From Brienomyrus brachyistius (lineage: Eukaryota; Chordata; Actinopteri; Osteoglossiformes; Mormyridae): a stretch of 64,000 nucleotides of DNA. Location: assembly GCF_023856365.1 (NCBI RefSeq), contig NC_064551.1, forward strand, positions 16,997,527 to 17,061,526, in the 5' to 3' direction. The notes beneath the pieces were generated by a model that worked only from the letters and a program-made list of their open reading frames with translations, ran no database searches and was not told the origin of the DNA. Made by a program: the position numbers and the translations under genes. Shown here piece by piece: positions 24,797-31,600 of this stretch (its first letter is position 1; each line of letters opens with the position of its first letter).

Positions 24797-25036
24797 ACTC
24801 TCCGGTAGCTTCAGCACGACTTGGATCAGGAATATCAGGACAAGTTCCGCCGACTCCCAGTGGAGATTCAGGAGTTCGTCCAGGACACCGCTAAAGCCAA
24901 GGCGAGTGAAGACGGGGAGCCTGGCCCCCAGCCCCTCACCCAGACCCTGGGGGAGCCTCACCACACGGCAGGCCAGTCTGAGGAGGACGTCGAGGAAGAC
25001 GAGGGCGTAGAGAAGACCTTCGACACGCTGCTCTAG
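2399..25036 (+). CDS. plcb1: plcb1 3' part: phospholipase C beta-1, C-terminal 376 residues in nine exons
   Basis: PLC-beta-1 hydrolyses PIP2 to IP3 and diacylglycerol at the plasma membrane downstream of Gq-coupled receptors. The catalytic PH/EF/XY/C2 part lies left of the window. The nine exons here give 1131 nt (377 codons with stop), and all eight internal junctions are in phase with GT-AG borders. They encode an acidic/proline linker (first ~60 residues), then the long charged coiled-coil C-terminal domain that binds G-alpha-q and membranes. Recognisable PLCB1 signatures are [45 protein letters not shown] and [11 protein letters not shown]. The lysine clusters in the exons at 8578 and 8799 match the region tied to nuclear targeting of mammalian PLCB1. 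The end (DTLL) fits a class I PDZ ligand and resembles the mammalian PLCB1a ending (FDTPL). The downstream plcb4 agrees with vertebrate synteny. Family certain; beta-1 assignment very likely. Confidence 0.95.
2740..2880 (+). repeat. fish LINE/SINE tail-like fragment
   Basis: It contains TTTACATTGTATTTATTTCA then TTAGTAGACATTCTTGTCCA and an ACGATGTACAAGTGAG stretch. This is the diverged form of the common teleost tail 'TTTAGCAGACGCTTTTATCC' that marks CR1/L2-type LINEs and the SINEs that borrow their 3' ends. The family name is uncertain. Confidence 0.5.
3458..3511 (+). CDS. plcb1: plcb1 exon (54 nt microexon, linker end)
   Basis: Acceptor ATTTTAG|GGTCAG, donor CTGACAG|GTAAGA. It enters and leaves in phase 1 and encodes [17 protein letters not shown], which resembles the KTEDVI-SVLTEVEAQ stretch of vertebrate PLCB1. 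Because 54 is a multiple of three, skipping it would keep the frame. Confidence 0.85.
3699..3918 (+). CDS. plcb1: plcb1 exon (start of coiled-coil C-terminal domain)
   Basis: Acceptor CCCTTCCAG|AGGTCGAG, donor AAGAAACG|GTGGGG. It is 220 nt, entering in phase 1 and leaving in phase 2. It encodes [16 protein letters not shown] through [17 protein letters not shown]. The charged heptad-like sequence is the first long helix of the distal C-terminal domain that contacts G-alpha-q. The donor +4 to +6 bases (GTGGGG) are poor, and a SINE lies only ~70 bp downstream. Confidence 0.93.
3990..4336 (-). mobile_element. tRNA-derived V-SINE (DANA-like), near full length
   Basis: The reverse complement begins GGGGCGGCATGGTGGTGCAG, a typical tRNA-like A-box head, and has a B-box-like GGGTTTGAGTC. 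The V-SINE core and LINE-like tail follow, with (GGAT)n at the 3' end. A perfect 13 bp duplication, TCTCTTGGTCATC, lies at 3977-3989 and 4337-4349. It is the same family as 295-623 in opposite orientation. It sits ~70 bp after the donor of the exon ending at 3918. Confidence 0.88.
4350..6555. other. plcb1 intron, mostly unique sequence
   Basis: No gene is recognised. Short open frames at 4656-5150 and 5395-5750 have no family resemblance and no splice-site support. One possible short hAT MITE lies at 5829-5939. The rest is AT-rich unique DNA. Confidence 0.6.
5829..5939. mobile_element. possible short hAT-type MITE
   Basis: It starts CAGGGGCGACATGGG and ends GACCGGCCCTG, giving terminal repeats of the CAGGGSCGG type seen in hAT elements. 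The internal GGCAGCCGCCTGCGTCACCC resembles a common fish repeat. No clear 8 bp duplication was found. Confidence 0.35.
6556..6651 (-). repeat. inverted repeat, right arm (pairs with 2024-2118)
   Basis: Reverse-complement match to 2024-2118, starting GATCACCACACCTGG and ending at CCATAAAT. With the left arm it brackets the plcb1 exons at 2399, 3458 and 3699. Confidence 0.8.
6904..7084 (+). CDS. plcb1: plcb1 exon ending inside a tandem repeat
   Basis: Acceptor GTTTTCCAG|GGTCCC. The exon enters in phase 2 (completing an Arg codon) and encodes [18 protein letters not shown], then a QQQQ run, [10 protein letters not shown] and HQKKEHIKQ. The donor at 7085 (CAG|GTAGAG) is weak at +4 and +5. The last 24 nt of the exon and this donor are the first unit of a 37-39 bp tandem array running into the intron, so several identical donors follow. 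The one at 7085 is chosen because the next exon starts [13 protein letters not shown], which directly follows EHIK in mammalian PLCB1. Confidence 0.93.
7061..7490 (+). repeat. 37-39 bp tandem repeat carrying repeated 5' splice sites
   Basis: About eleven units of the form CAGAAAAAGGAACACATCAA + ACAGGTAGAGAGAGATAC. The first unit spans the exon end and its donor. CAG|GT (once AAG|GT) recurs with GT at 7085, 7122, 7160, 7198, 7236, 7274, 7313, 7350, 7387, 7424 and 7458. Spacing is 37-39 bp except the last step (34 bp). The array therefore arose from the exon-intron border itself. The units are purine-rich, like splicing enhancers. Decay increases toward the right end. Confidence 0.95.
7491..8577. 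other. plcb1 intron remainder
   Basis: No gene or named repeat is recognised. It is T-rich in places, with a polypyrimidine run before the acceptor at 8578. The open frame at 8021-8221 has no recognisable domain. Confidence 0.6.
8578..8654 (+). CDS. plcb1: plcb1 exon
   Basis: Acceptor TTTTTCATAG|CTTGTG, donor GAAAA|GTAGGT. It is 77 nt, starts in phase 0, ends in phase 2, and encodes [20 protein letters not shown] plus KDVCE. It is part of the coiled-coil C-terminal domain and the start of the lysine-rich segment. Confidence 0.95.
8799..8888 (+). CDS. plcb1: plcb1 exon (lysine-rich segment)
   Basis: Acceptor TCATGCAG|GGAGAAG, donor ACCGAGGA|GTAAGT (near-perfect consensus). It is 90 nt, entering and leaving in phase 2, and encodes [20 protein letters not shown] and KYKEKNLTE. 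The dense basic face matches the membrane-binding and nuclear-targeting lysines described for PLC-beta-1. Confidence 0.95.
9052..9180. mobile_element. hAT-type MITE (129 bp)
   Basis: Terminal inverted repeats CAGCGTGTCCCAATCTGGTC (left) and, read on the minus strand, CAGTGTTTCCCAATCCGGTC (right). The flanking 8 bp are ATGTAGTG and CTGTAGTG, a 7/8 target-site duplication of hAT length. It lies in the short intron between exons 8799-8888 and 9424-9481. An ATT microsatellite follows at 9190-9214. Confidence 0.75.
9424..9481 (+). CDS. plcb1: plcb1 exon
   Basis: Acceptor GATTTCCAG|AGAGAAAC, donor AAACGG|GTAAGA. It is 58 nt, entering in phase 2 and leaving in phase 0. It encodes [20 protein letters not shown], a well conserved helix of the C-terminal domain. 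Confidence 0.94.
9774..9860 (+). CDS. plcb1: plcb1 exon (penultimate coding exon)
   Basis: Acceptor GCCCTCAG|CTAGAGG, donor CCTAAG|GTGAGA. It is 87 nt (29 codons, phase 0 at both ends), encoding [20 protein letters not shown] and QQIMDEKPK. In mammals the splice choice between PLCB1 isoforms a and b is made after this DEKPK end. The following intron is ~14.9 kb and holds the large minisatellite. Confidence 0.94.
9861..10488. other. start of last plcb1 intron
   Basis: No gene or named repeat is seen. It was checked for an isoform-b-like alternative exon after DEKPK and none was recognised. Confidence 0.5.
10489..13582 (+). repeat. 42 bp minisatellite, about 74 units, with 546 bp higher-order repeat
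   Basis: Tandem units start CAGAGCCGTCCTCCTCATTC. Three variants follow: CCCTTCACTCCTCTCCCACA (most common), CCCCTTGCCGCTCTCCCACA, and CTCCTCACCGCTCTTCCACT followed by CG. The period of 42 is divisible by three and most units lack stops, so all three + frames and one - frame stay open for hundreds of codons. A block of 13 units is repeated: the unusual ACCGTCCTTCTCATT occurs at 11671 and 12217, exactly 546 bp apart. A few units are shortened (near 10998, 11160, 11272). The + strand is about 75% pyrimidine or more. It lies in the last plcb1 intron and is not thought to be coding. Confidence 0.97.
13583..18779. other. last plcb1 intron, middle part
   Basis: Mostly unique AT-rich sequence with no recognised gene. 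Contents noted are a short tandem duplication at 16715-16800, T- and A-runs near 17817 and 18030, and scattered short open frames (such as 15174-15461 and 16008-16433 on the minus strand) without recognisable domains. Confidence 0.55.
16715..16800 (+). repeat. short tandem repeat (~35 bp, about 2.5 copies)
   Basis: Units contain GGACATGTCCCTGTGATGGA followed by CAGGCTCC and GTCTAC. The palindrome GGACATGTCC recurs, then degrades to GATCATGTC. Confidence 0.7.
18780..19112. mobile_element. hAT-like nonautonomous element with internal GGT/GCT microsatellite
   Basis: Left end CAGGGACGGATTACGG and right end, on the minus strand, CAGGGATGGATTATGG form terminal inverted repeats. GCCCAGGGGCCC occurs inside both ends. 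CTAGGC is present at 18773-18778 and 19113-19118, a probable degraded target-site duplication. The interior has a GGTGGT/GCTGGT microsatellite and a G-run near 19050-19061. No transposase. Confidence 0.65.
19174..19338. mobile_element. fold-back MITE, copy 2, with 8 bp target-site duplication
   Basis: 165 bp, almost wholly palindromic. The left end CAGAGTTGGGTAATTCAGGT and the minus-strand right end CAGAGTTGTGTAATTCAGGT match closely. Flanks CATGGCAG (19166-19173) and CATGGAAG (19339-19346) are an 8 bp duplication with one mismatch, so a hAT-type origin is likely. Same family as 1447-1608. Confidence 0.8.
19347..22033. other. last plcb1 intron, GC-mixed part
   Basis: No gene is recognised. 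The stretch 19730-20035 is relatively CpG-rich, followed by a 12-base G run (20073-20084), the palindrome CTTATATATATAAG (20085-20098) and another G run. 20990-21170 is an AT-rich block with three TAATTA motifs. 21200-21440 is GC-rich without a convincing exon. Confidence 0.5.
20920..21170. promoter_or_regulatory. candidate conserved noncoding element (TAATTA cluster)
   Basis: TAATTA, the core of many homeodomain sites, occurs at 21004, 21012 and 21031, in a non-repetitive AT-rich block with GTAATTGATATT nearby. The composition is like vertebrate intronic enhancers. No conservation test could be done. Confidence 0.25.
22036..22350. mobile_element. possible pogo/Tigger-like element, one end
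   Basis: The start TA|CAGTGGTCCCGCCATATC and following GATACGTTCCAAGACCCACC resemble the 5' end of nonautonomous pogo/Tigger-type transposons. The matching right terminal repeat was not located, so the end coordinate is arbitrary. Confidence 0.35.
22351..24755. other. last plcb1 intron, 3' part
   Basis: No gene is recognised. It has a LINE-tail-like fragment at 22805-22860 (TTTACTTAGCAGCCGCTTTT), a TTGTG pentanucleotide run (22950-22973), TA/TG microsatellites at 24355-24400, and an AT-rich possible regulatory block at 24000-24135. Confidence 0.5.
24000..24135. promoter_or_regulatory. candidate conserved noncoding element
   Basis: Non-repetitive AT-rich sequence with TAATTA at 24011, GGCAATTATTGGAGCAG, AATTAATGCAATTACATAAT and TTTAATCATG in close order. 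Clustered homeodomain/POU-like motifs of this kind are typical of vertebrate enhancers. This is a composition-based guess only. Confidence 0.3.
24756..24805 (+). repeat. (CT)15-(ATCT)n microsatellite forming the last-exon polypyrimidine tract
   Basis: A 30-base CT run (24756-24785) followed by ATCTATCTATC and CACTCTCCGGTAG directly before the exon at 24809. The repeat therefore supplies most of the 3' splice-site pyrimidine tract. Confidence 0.9.
24809..25036 (+). CDS. plcb1: plcb1 last coding exon and stop
   Basis: Acceptor CCGGTAG|CTTCAG, with a polypyrimidine tract supplied largely by a CT microsatellite (24756-24785). The exon has 75 codons plus a TAG stop at 25034-25036. It opens [20 protein letters not shown] and continues to an acidic tail ending EKTFDTLL. 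The first 30 residues align well with the human PLCB1a end. The middle is low-complexity and diverged. The last four residues fit a class I PDZ ligand. Confidence 0.93.
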   Translation, partial: LQHDLDQEYQDKFRRLPVEIQEFVQDTAKAKASEDGEPGPQPLTQTLGEPHHTAGQSEEDVEEDEGVEKTFDTLL

Positions 25037-26169
25037 GCCGCCTCTCTGCCATCGTTGTTCTCAAACCCTCACTGTCTGTCTGTTTCAGTTTTGTTTTCTT
25101 GCCACCCGTTGCCATGGATGCGCCTCCCGGTTACGGAAGCGGCCTGTCACCTGGGTGCTGATGGCAGGAGCCCCAAGCGTGAATGCTGCCCCACCCCAAC
25201 CCCTAACCCACTGTGCCCACTATCTTGCAATATTAACAGTGAGAGTATAGCAACAGTTCGCCCAGTCTGCGAGGGTGATGCTCTCCGCTGATCAGCGTTT
25301 AGAAATGCGCTAAGTAAAGAAAAAAACTGAATTAATGGTGTTAAGGAAATAACAGAGGAAGGGGGCAGCCGAAGGTGTTATATGGACAGACGCACCCAGA
25401 ATGTGGCCCGGTGTATGACTGGTGCGAGGCCCCATGTTTCCAGTGCCGTCCGACCGGGGAACATGCCGTCACTGGTGCACTGTACGGAGTGTGCAGCAGA
25501 GCAGTAGAGAGAAAACGTGCACTGTACACTCACCGAAACGTCATAAGTTATCTGCAAGCTCAGCTGGCTTGCCAAGTCTAATTTGTCATTTTGACCCACA
25601 GGAATATCTGTTGCTGCTGTTAATATGATTTTCTTTGTATAATGTGTACAAAAGAGTACATCTTTTATATCTTTTGTTTTTCCCATTTTAAAAAAAATGT
25701 TTGACTTTCTGAATTTTAATAAGTAGTTATGCATTATGTGGTAATCGGATAAGATTCAGAGATGCAGGAAAGAAGAATCTGCACATAATGTAAATGGTAT
25801 CTGTAAAAGGAGAGCCCCCATCTCTTTGCGTCGAGGCAGTGCGACTTGTTTTCAGAGTTTGTAAAAAAAAAAAAAAAAAAAGTAAACTGTTTTACACGTG
25901 CACTTGAAGAAGAACACTCAGCGGTATTTGTGCAAACATAAGGGTGTGTGCGGGAAATGCGGAAAGGTAAAGGTCCCTGCACAGCGACACCTCCTCCCCC
26001 CACCGGCCAAACACACACATGCCCACACTCTGTGCCTGGAACATTTAGCGAGCGACTTGGGTAAAAAGAGAAGGTAAAGGGTGCGTTTCCTTCAGTTCCA
26101 GCATCCAAGAGAAAGTTGAGGCAGGTTAAACAATATATATGTGTGTGTGTGTATATATATATATACATA

Positions 26170-26470
26170 CAGACGTTGCTCTACTTACGAACTTTCAACT
26201 TACGAACTTTCAGACATACGAACGAAGAGGACCGTAAGTCCAAATTGTGTTCATTGGGCTCCCGTTTCCTGTCTGCAGCATCAGTTTGTTTTTTCTGTGT
26301 GCCAATTACAGGTAGTACGACTTCTGGCCGCTACTCCCGCCGCGTTGCAGCGTAGCGTGCGCACTGCCAGCATCCTAGTTCTTTGTACTTCCGTATATCC
26401 TTAAAATGATATTGAATAACGACTTACGAATGGCCGTTCAGAACATATCTCATTCGTAAGTAGAGGAGCA

Positions 26471-26474
<4 letters not shown>
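26170..26474. mobile_element. mariner/pogo-type MITE with TA target site
   Basis: Left end CAGACGTTGCTCTACTTACG and right end, on the minus strand, CAGATGCTCCTCTACTTACG are terminal inverted repeats. The element is flanked by TA on both sides, inside a TA microsatellite. Further CTTACGAAC motifs repeat inside the left end. 305 bp, noncoding. It falls in the probable plcb1 3' UTR. Confidence 0.75.
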
Positions 26475-26505
<31 letters not shown>

Positions 26506-27235
26506 CAGATTCCAATTTAAAATACTGTAATGCAGCATGCCCAGCGTACCCAAGGCTGAATAGAAGTTACAATATTTTGTATTTTAGTTTTTTTTTTATT
26601 TTATCAGTAAACTGGGGAATTACAGTTTCTGCCTTGATTGAGATTTTGAGCTTTTTTCATTCTTCATTTATTGAACATATTTATAATGCATAAAATGGAA
26701 ATACTGTAGGTTCTTAATTTGTTTAAAGTTTACATTGAAAGATAATAGATTAAGAAGGTGAGATTGTACTAAAGAAGACTAGAGGATTATGTAGGATTCC
26801 TTAAGCGATGGCTGCCGGCATTTGTGGATTTTAGCTCTGGTGTCTCCTGATTGGCTCATCGTTTCCTGTTTTCTGCCATCTGTACTAAAGAGGTGATGTT
26901 GATGTGGCTTCAGTGGTGTCTCTCTCTTTCTCACGGCCTTTCTTCCCTTCATCCCTCTTGCCATGTTTGGAGTCCCCCTCCTTTCCTGTGGTTCAGGTCA
27001 CCCCTCTTGTGTCATGTTTTCATACAGATAGTCTTCTGCACTGTAATTTCTGCCGCTTTTATTCTGAAATTAAATGGACGTAGAAGCTGTAATGGATACA
27101 TTTACATATATGATGCTCCAGTGAAAGATTTCTTTTTATTTAGTGGATGGTTGCTATGACTGGTCACCTGTCTGAAAAGCTATGTAGAATACAGTGTTCT
27201 GCGGTAAACAGGAATTGTCATAATTTAAAAAACTC

Positions 27236-27241
27236 AATAAA
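27236..27241 (+). terminator. candidate polyadenylation signal AATAAA (plcb1)
   Basis: Canonical hexamer about 2.2 kb after the plcb1 stop, followed within 30 nt by T/GT-rich sequence (CAGTTTGTTTGACTG). It may give a shorter mRNA. Confidence 0.35.
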
Positions 27242-27929
27242 TACGTTAATTATGGGAAAACAGTTTGTTTGACTGACTTAGTGACAGAGATGACAAACAT
27301 GTTAATTGAGCCATATTGCTTGTTGATTTCGGAGGCGAATGAAGGGTATTTTTCATGTAATATTTACAGGCCGAAAGTGAGATATTACTGACAGAATTTA
27401 CCCATGCTTGTATTTTTCATTTTGTCACCTTCCTTCATATATTCACACAGACAAATATGTGCAAACTATATAGTTTTATAACTGTATGTGATATAGTCAA
27501 CAGGTATTAACAAAACATTTGGAAATATGGAAATTGATTCAGTAAATATTGTACAGTGCTTAAGTCGTTGTGCTGATTTCTTCATGCAGTGTCACACGTT
27601 TTCCTGCATCCATCATTTAGTGACCATATTTTAAAGCTTCAGAATAGATGCACGTTTACAATTAATCCCTGTTCTACAAACACCTTTAATTCAATGTTGC
27701 TTTAGGAGTGCAAAACAGATTCTGTTCTAAGTAGTGTTCCACCAGAAATTTTACACATTTATCCACGCATAAAGTAAACCATTTTTGTCTTTACTTGAAT
27801 GAAGTTTACACTGTGATGTGAACATGGATTCCAAAATAAGTCCCGAAGAGGAATTTGTGGACAATGGGATGTGTTTGACCTTTTTAATGTTGAATGTGTG
27901 AAGTGCATTCTTGTGTATACTGTCCCTGT

Positions 27930-27935
27930 ATTAAA
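27930..27935 (+). terminator. candidate distal polyadenylation signal ATTAAA (plcb1)
   Basis: Common variant hexamer in CCTGTATTAAAGCTGT about 2.9 kb after the stop, followed by T-rich then GT-rich DNA. It is the last good signal before the sequence changes character, so it is taken as the tentative gene end. Confidence 0.35.
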
Positions 27936-28499
27936 GCTGTATTTCAATAGACCGCAGACTGTTTCCGTCCTGCGACTTCCTCAGATCATGGTCGTCTTGG
28001 TTCAGTCATGGTTCATCCCTGAACACCTCCGTCCTCCTTCCGCGTGTCTCAGACGATGTCCAGAATGGCAGAATGGGCTTGAGCCGGAGTTGCTTCACAC
28101 TGATCATTTAAACCTTTAAATATCCAAGAATCAGGAAAACATGCTGTGACAATGCAGGAAGAGAGTGTCCTCTCTTCTATACTGTATGTGTTGCTGTTAA
28201 GTCACTTTAGTTGCAAGAAATTACCATTCCACTGGTTCAGAAATGTCATATCAAGTCTGGGCCTAAACATGATTTATGGCATCTGCCGTGTGTTTCTACG
28301 ATCATCATCTTTCATGAGCGCGACGCGGCATAACTCTAATACGGAACGCAGTTTGAAAATTACTGTAAAAAAAAAAGTTGAAAGCTTTGCCTTACAAATT
28401 TGTCATATTTACATACATACTCCATTTGCATTTATGCTTTTGGTATGTTAGTCAGGACAAAGCCTTCCCCTCTTCTCACCGCCACAAGTACTGTACAGT

Positions 28500-28695
28500 C
28501 AGAGGCTGACTGTTTACTTAGCAGATCCACTTATCCAAACCATACATGCTCATTATTTTGAGAAAACAGGGTCTGATAATCCCTAGAGCAGGCAGTTAAG
28601 GGCCTTGAAGTCACTCTGCTGCTAGTGGGATTTGAACCCATGACCTTTTCATCACAAGTACCGCACCCTAGTGCACTGAGCCACACAGCACCTAA
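28500..28695 (-). mobile_element. tRNA-derived SINE (family shared with 51075, 57440 and 60375)
   Basis: On the minus strand it runs from GGTGCTGTGTGGCTCAGTGC through a B box in CATGGGTTCAAATCCCA, then GCAGAGTGACTTCAAGGCCC, to the LINE-like end TTTGGATAAGTGGATCTGCT. The other copies share the same order. Confidence 0.7.
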
Positions 28696-31600
28696 GCTCA
28701 GTCATATGTGTCACATCCTCAGTATTGTCTGCAGACGCTGGAACTGAACCAGAATATTCCTCGATTGAACCACAGAGGCCAAAGAAATGGGAGATACAAC
28801 GTCTCCTTGTCCATCAGCTCCCCTGGTCGTTCCACATATACTCATTCTATTCCACCCATCAGATTAGACTAATTAACGATCTTCATGCCCATAATTAGCT
28901 GAATCAGTTGTACCCGAGGCGAATAACACAGATATGTGGAACAGTACAGGGAGCCATACGGAACTCACTCCTCCATATGCGTGTCGTCAGAAGAGCCCGA
29001 AATAACACCTTACTTACCCACAGATCTGTAGCGGTTATAGCTTACAAGATATTTTCCAGTATAAGAGTGGAGCCACAAAACCATCTATCCTTGATATAAG
29101 GTCTAACATCAAAAGTTCATAAGTTCTACCATGCGTATATTTGTTAGCATGTTCGTGCTAACACTCTGCTAATGTCAGTATATGTAATATGCAGTTCATT
29201 CATAGCTGTACAGGCAAAATGCAAATACATTTGGCTACTGTCAAGCTATGTTTAAATACAAAAAAAATAACTCAGGTTTTTCACCTTTGATGAGTCTTTG
29301 CCTTACATCAGTCCTCAAATCCATAATTTGCACCTGTGCATTTATTAGACATCTGATTGGTTGGTCCCGCCTCCTTTAGTTGCTTGGACCCGCCTTCTCT
29401 ACATCTGATCCTCTACTATGCTGTCTCTCTGAACCAATCATTTTTCCTTCTGCCCTCAGAACATTTTTGTGCAAGTGAAACTCCCATTAGTGTGCAATTC
29501 ACTTCCTGATCACACACCTGTGTAGTTCACTTCCTGATCATGTCCAAAATATCAGTCTTGTTTGCTATGTTTGTTATCATTCTGTTCCGGATTTGAGTTT
29601 TGCAGGATTCCTTAAGAGGGACCCAGGATGAATGCCCCCCCTCCCAAACATACACAGTGATGCTGCTCTTATGTTGGACAGATACAGGGAAACACAACAC
29701 TGAACCTATCTACTATACGCGGGTAACTTACCTACTGGTCGAGATTGGGCTGAAACTCTAGCTGTGAAGATAACGAAAATATACTTACTTACACATTACG
29801 AATGCGTCTTGCACATGACATAAATTAAGGAATAACTTTGATTCAAACACAAATGTTTTAAGAATTTGCTTCCTGCCTTCATAATAATAAGAAATAAGGC
29901 AATAATATTGGTAGTCAGTAGAAACCACCTGAACCAGACACAGAGGAACTCAGGAGGAACTCAGAAGATGTTTTAGAAATATGGATATTTTAAAATAAAT
30001 GTGTTGGAGAAGTAAGTTTAGTGTGTTAGTAATTTCTTGATTTAAAGGCAGGATGGAAAAAAATCAGAGCTGAAAATACCAAGGAATTCATCAGGGCAGA
30101 ACCAAACATCCCTGATGGATGAGTAATCAGTCATGCTGTCGCTAGTCAAGCATAATGTTTGATCTAGTGGCATCAACCATGAACTGATGGCTTTTAAGGA
30201 TTTCGGGGGGATGGGGGGTGTTAGTGAATCGGGTACGGCCGGTTACTTAGTGTTCGACTACTGTAATTCATAACTAATTTGTATGTTAGTTATGAATGGG
30301 CAGAGCCTTCTTCCTGCTAATTATTTTTCGTTCTAGGAATGATTACCAGACATGAGGATTAAGGTATGGAAGCGTTCAGAGTGCCCAGGTTTCTTGATGT
30401 AGACGGGGTGTCCCGTGCCTTGGCGGTAACCCTGAGGTCCCCGGTAACCCTGAGGTCCCCTCATTCGCAGCCAGGCAGGCCGCACACTCAGCGGCTTCGC
30501 AGTGAGAGAGTCTGGTGCCTCAACTCTCACGTGATCAGTTGTCTTACGAAGTACGTTTGTCTCGTATGTGTGAACAGGAGGATGAGACTCTGCCTTCAGG
30601 AGTCATCAGGCCGCTAGCATAAGCAGTTTTAAAGCAGAACCGGCAGACAGGGCTGTCAAATCTCACACGCTGACCGTGTCACACAGGCTCCGCCCCTAAC
30701 AGAAGTAATCTCACTCCAGACAGGAGATGCTCGTGTAAACAGCCGAAGGATCCCACCTAAGTCAAGCCACTATTTTATGTAATTCAATTACCGTTTTTAT
30801 GGCCAATGAAACTTCTATATGAATCTGCAGATGACATAACCTCCATCACTCAGAAGGATGCGACAGGAGCCATACAGTAGGTCAGCCTGAATGCCGATTT
30901 GACTCTGTATGTACAGAGGCACATTACCATGATCAGAGGCTTCCGCTACTATTTCCTGTGATGTTGTAGTTATCCACCGTGGAGATTAAAACAGTATCAC
31001 ACGAGGTTAGCTGAAGTGCCTTTGGAGCAGAAACTCTGGGTTCAGCCTGTGTAAACCCGTGTAAACGCTCCCATATTTGTACAAAAATGTTTTCTGCACA
31101 TTGTTTTTCCGCTTAATAAAAACACAGTCGTAAATAAGCAGTGACATTCTTGAAAGTGAATTAATATTTTTCACGCCTCTTATTTAGGATGCCTAATCTC
31201 CTGGAGTCCATCTCCTCATTCTTCCTCTACTGCCACCTCCGATGGCTGCTGAAATACGCTGCATGGAGATCCAGCAGGCGCTTCCGCATGGCAGACGCAC
31301 CGCCGCGAATCCCGTCTCTCCCACGCAGCCTCTTCGCACCTCACACAATCATGTAACTTTTATTATTCTAACGTTTCACCTAGGCGCACCATGAGTGACC
31401 CAACACTGCCCCCCCCCCCCCCCGCCCCCCAGCATCCGCTCAACGCCAACGCGCCGAAGGCCAGGCAGGAAACGATAAAGAAGCTTGCAAGGAATGCGAC
31501 ACTCGCTGCAGGCGTGTCATCGCATTCCAGGGACCAGGAACCAGCTAATTAACTTTCTGTTGAGGTCAGAACCTGAGATAACATCCCTTCCTTATGATCC

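Larger units (their letters stand above)
25037..27950 (+). other. plcb1: probable plcb1 3' UTR
   Basis: This AT-rich stretch follows the plcb1 stop. It has an AATAAA at 27236-27241 and an ATTAAA at 27930-27935, each followed by T/GT-rich DNA. A long 3' UTR is usual for this gene, but the true end cannot be set without transcripts. It contains an A-run (25863-25881), TA/TG microsatellites and a mariner/pogo-type MITE at 26170-26474. If the distal signal is used, that MITE is transcribed in the mRNA. The many short open frames here have no recognisable protein. Confidence 0.4.

Noticed and set aside
9861..24808. A plcb1 isoform-b alternative terminal exon after DEKPK
   Set aside because: I looked for a sequence resembling the mammalian isoform-b tail and saw none. 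The fish version could be too diverged to see by eye.
25734..26168. 144-codon minus-strand frame as a gene
   Set aside because: It includes translated TA/TG and poly-A tracts (YIYTHTH, FFFFFF), so it is low-complexity noise in the 3' UTR region.
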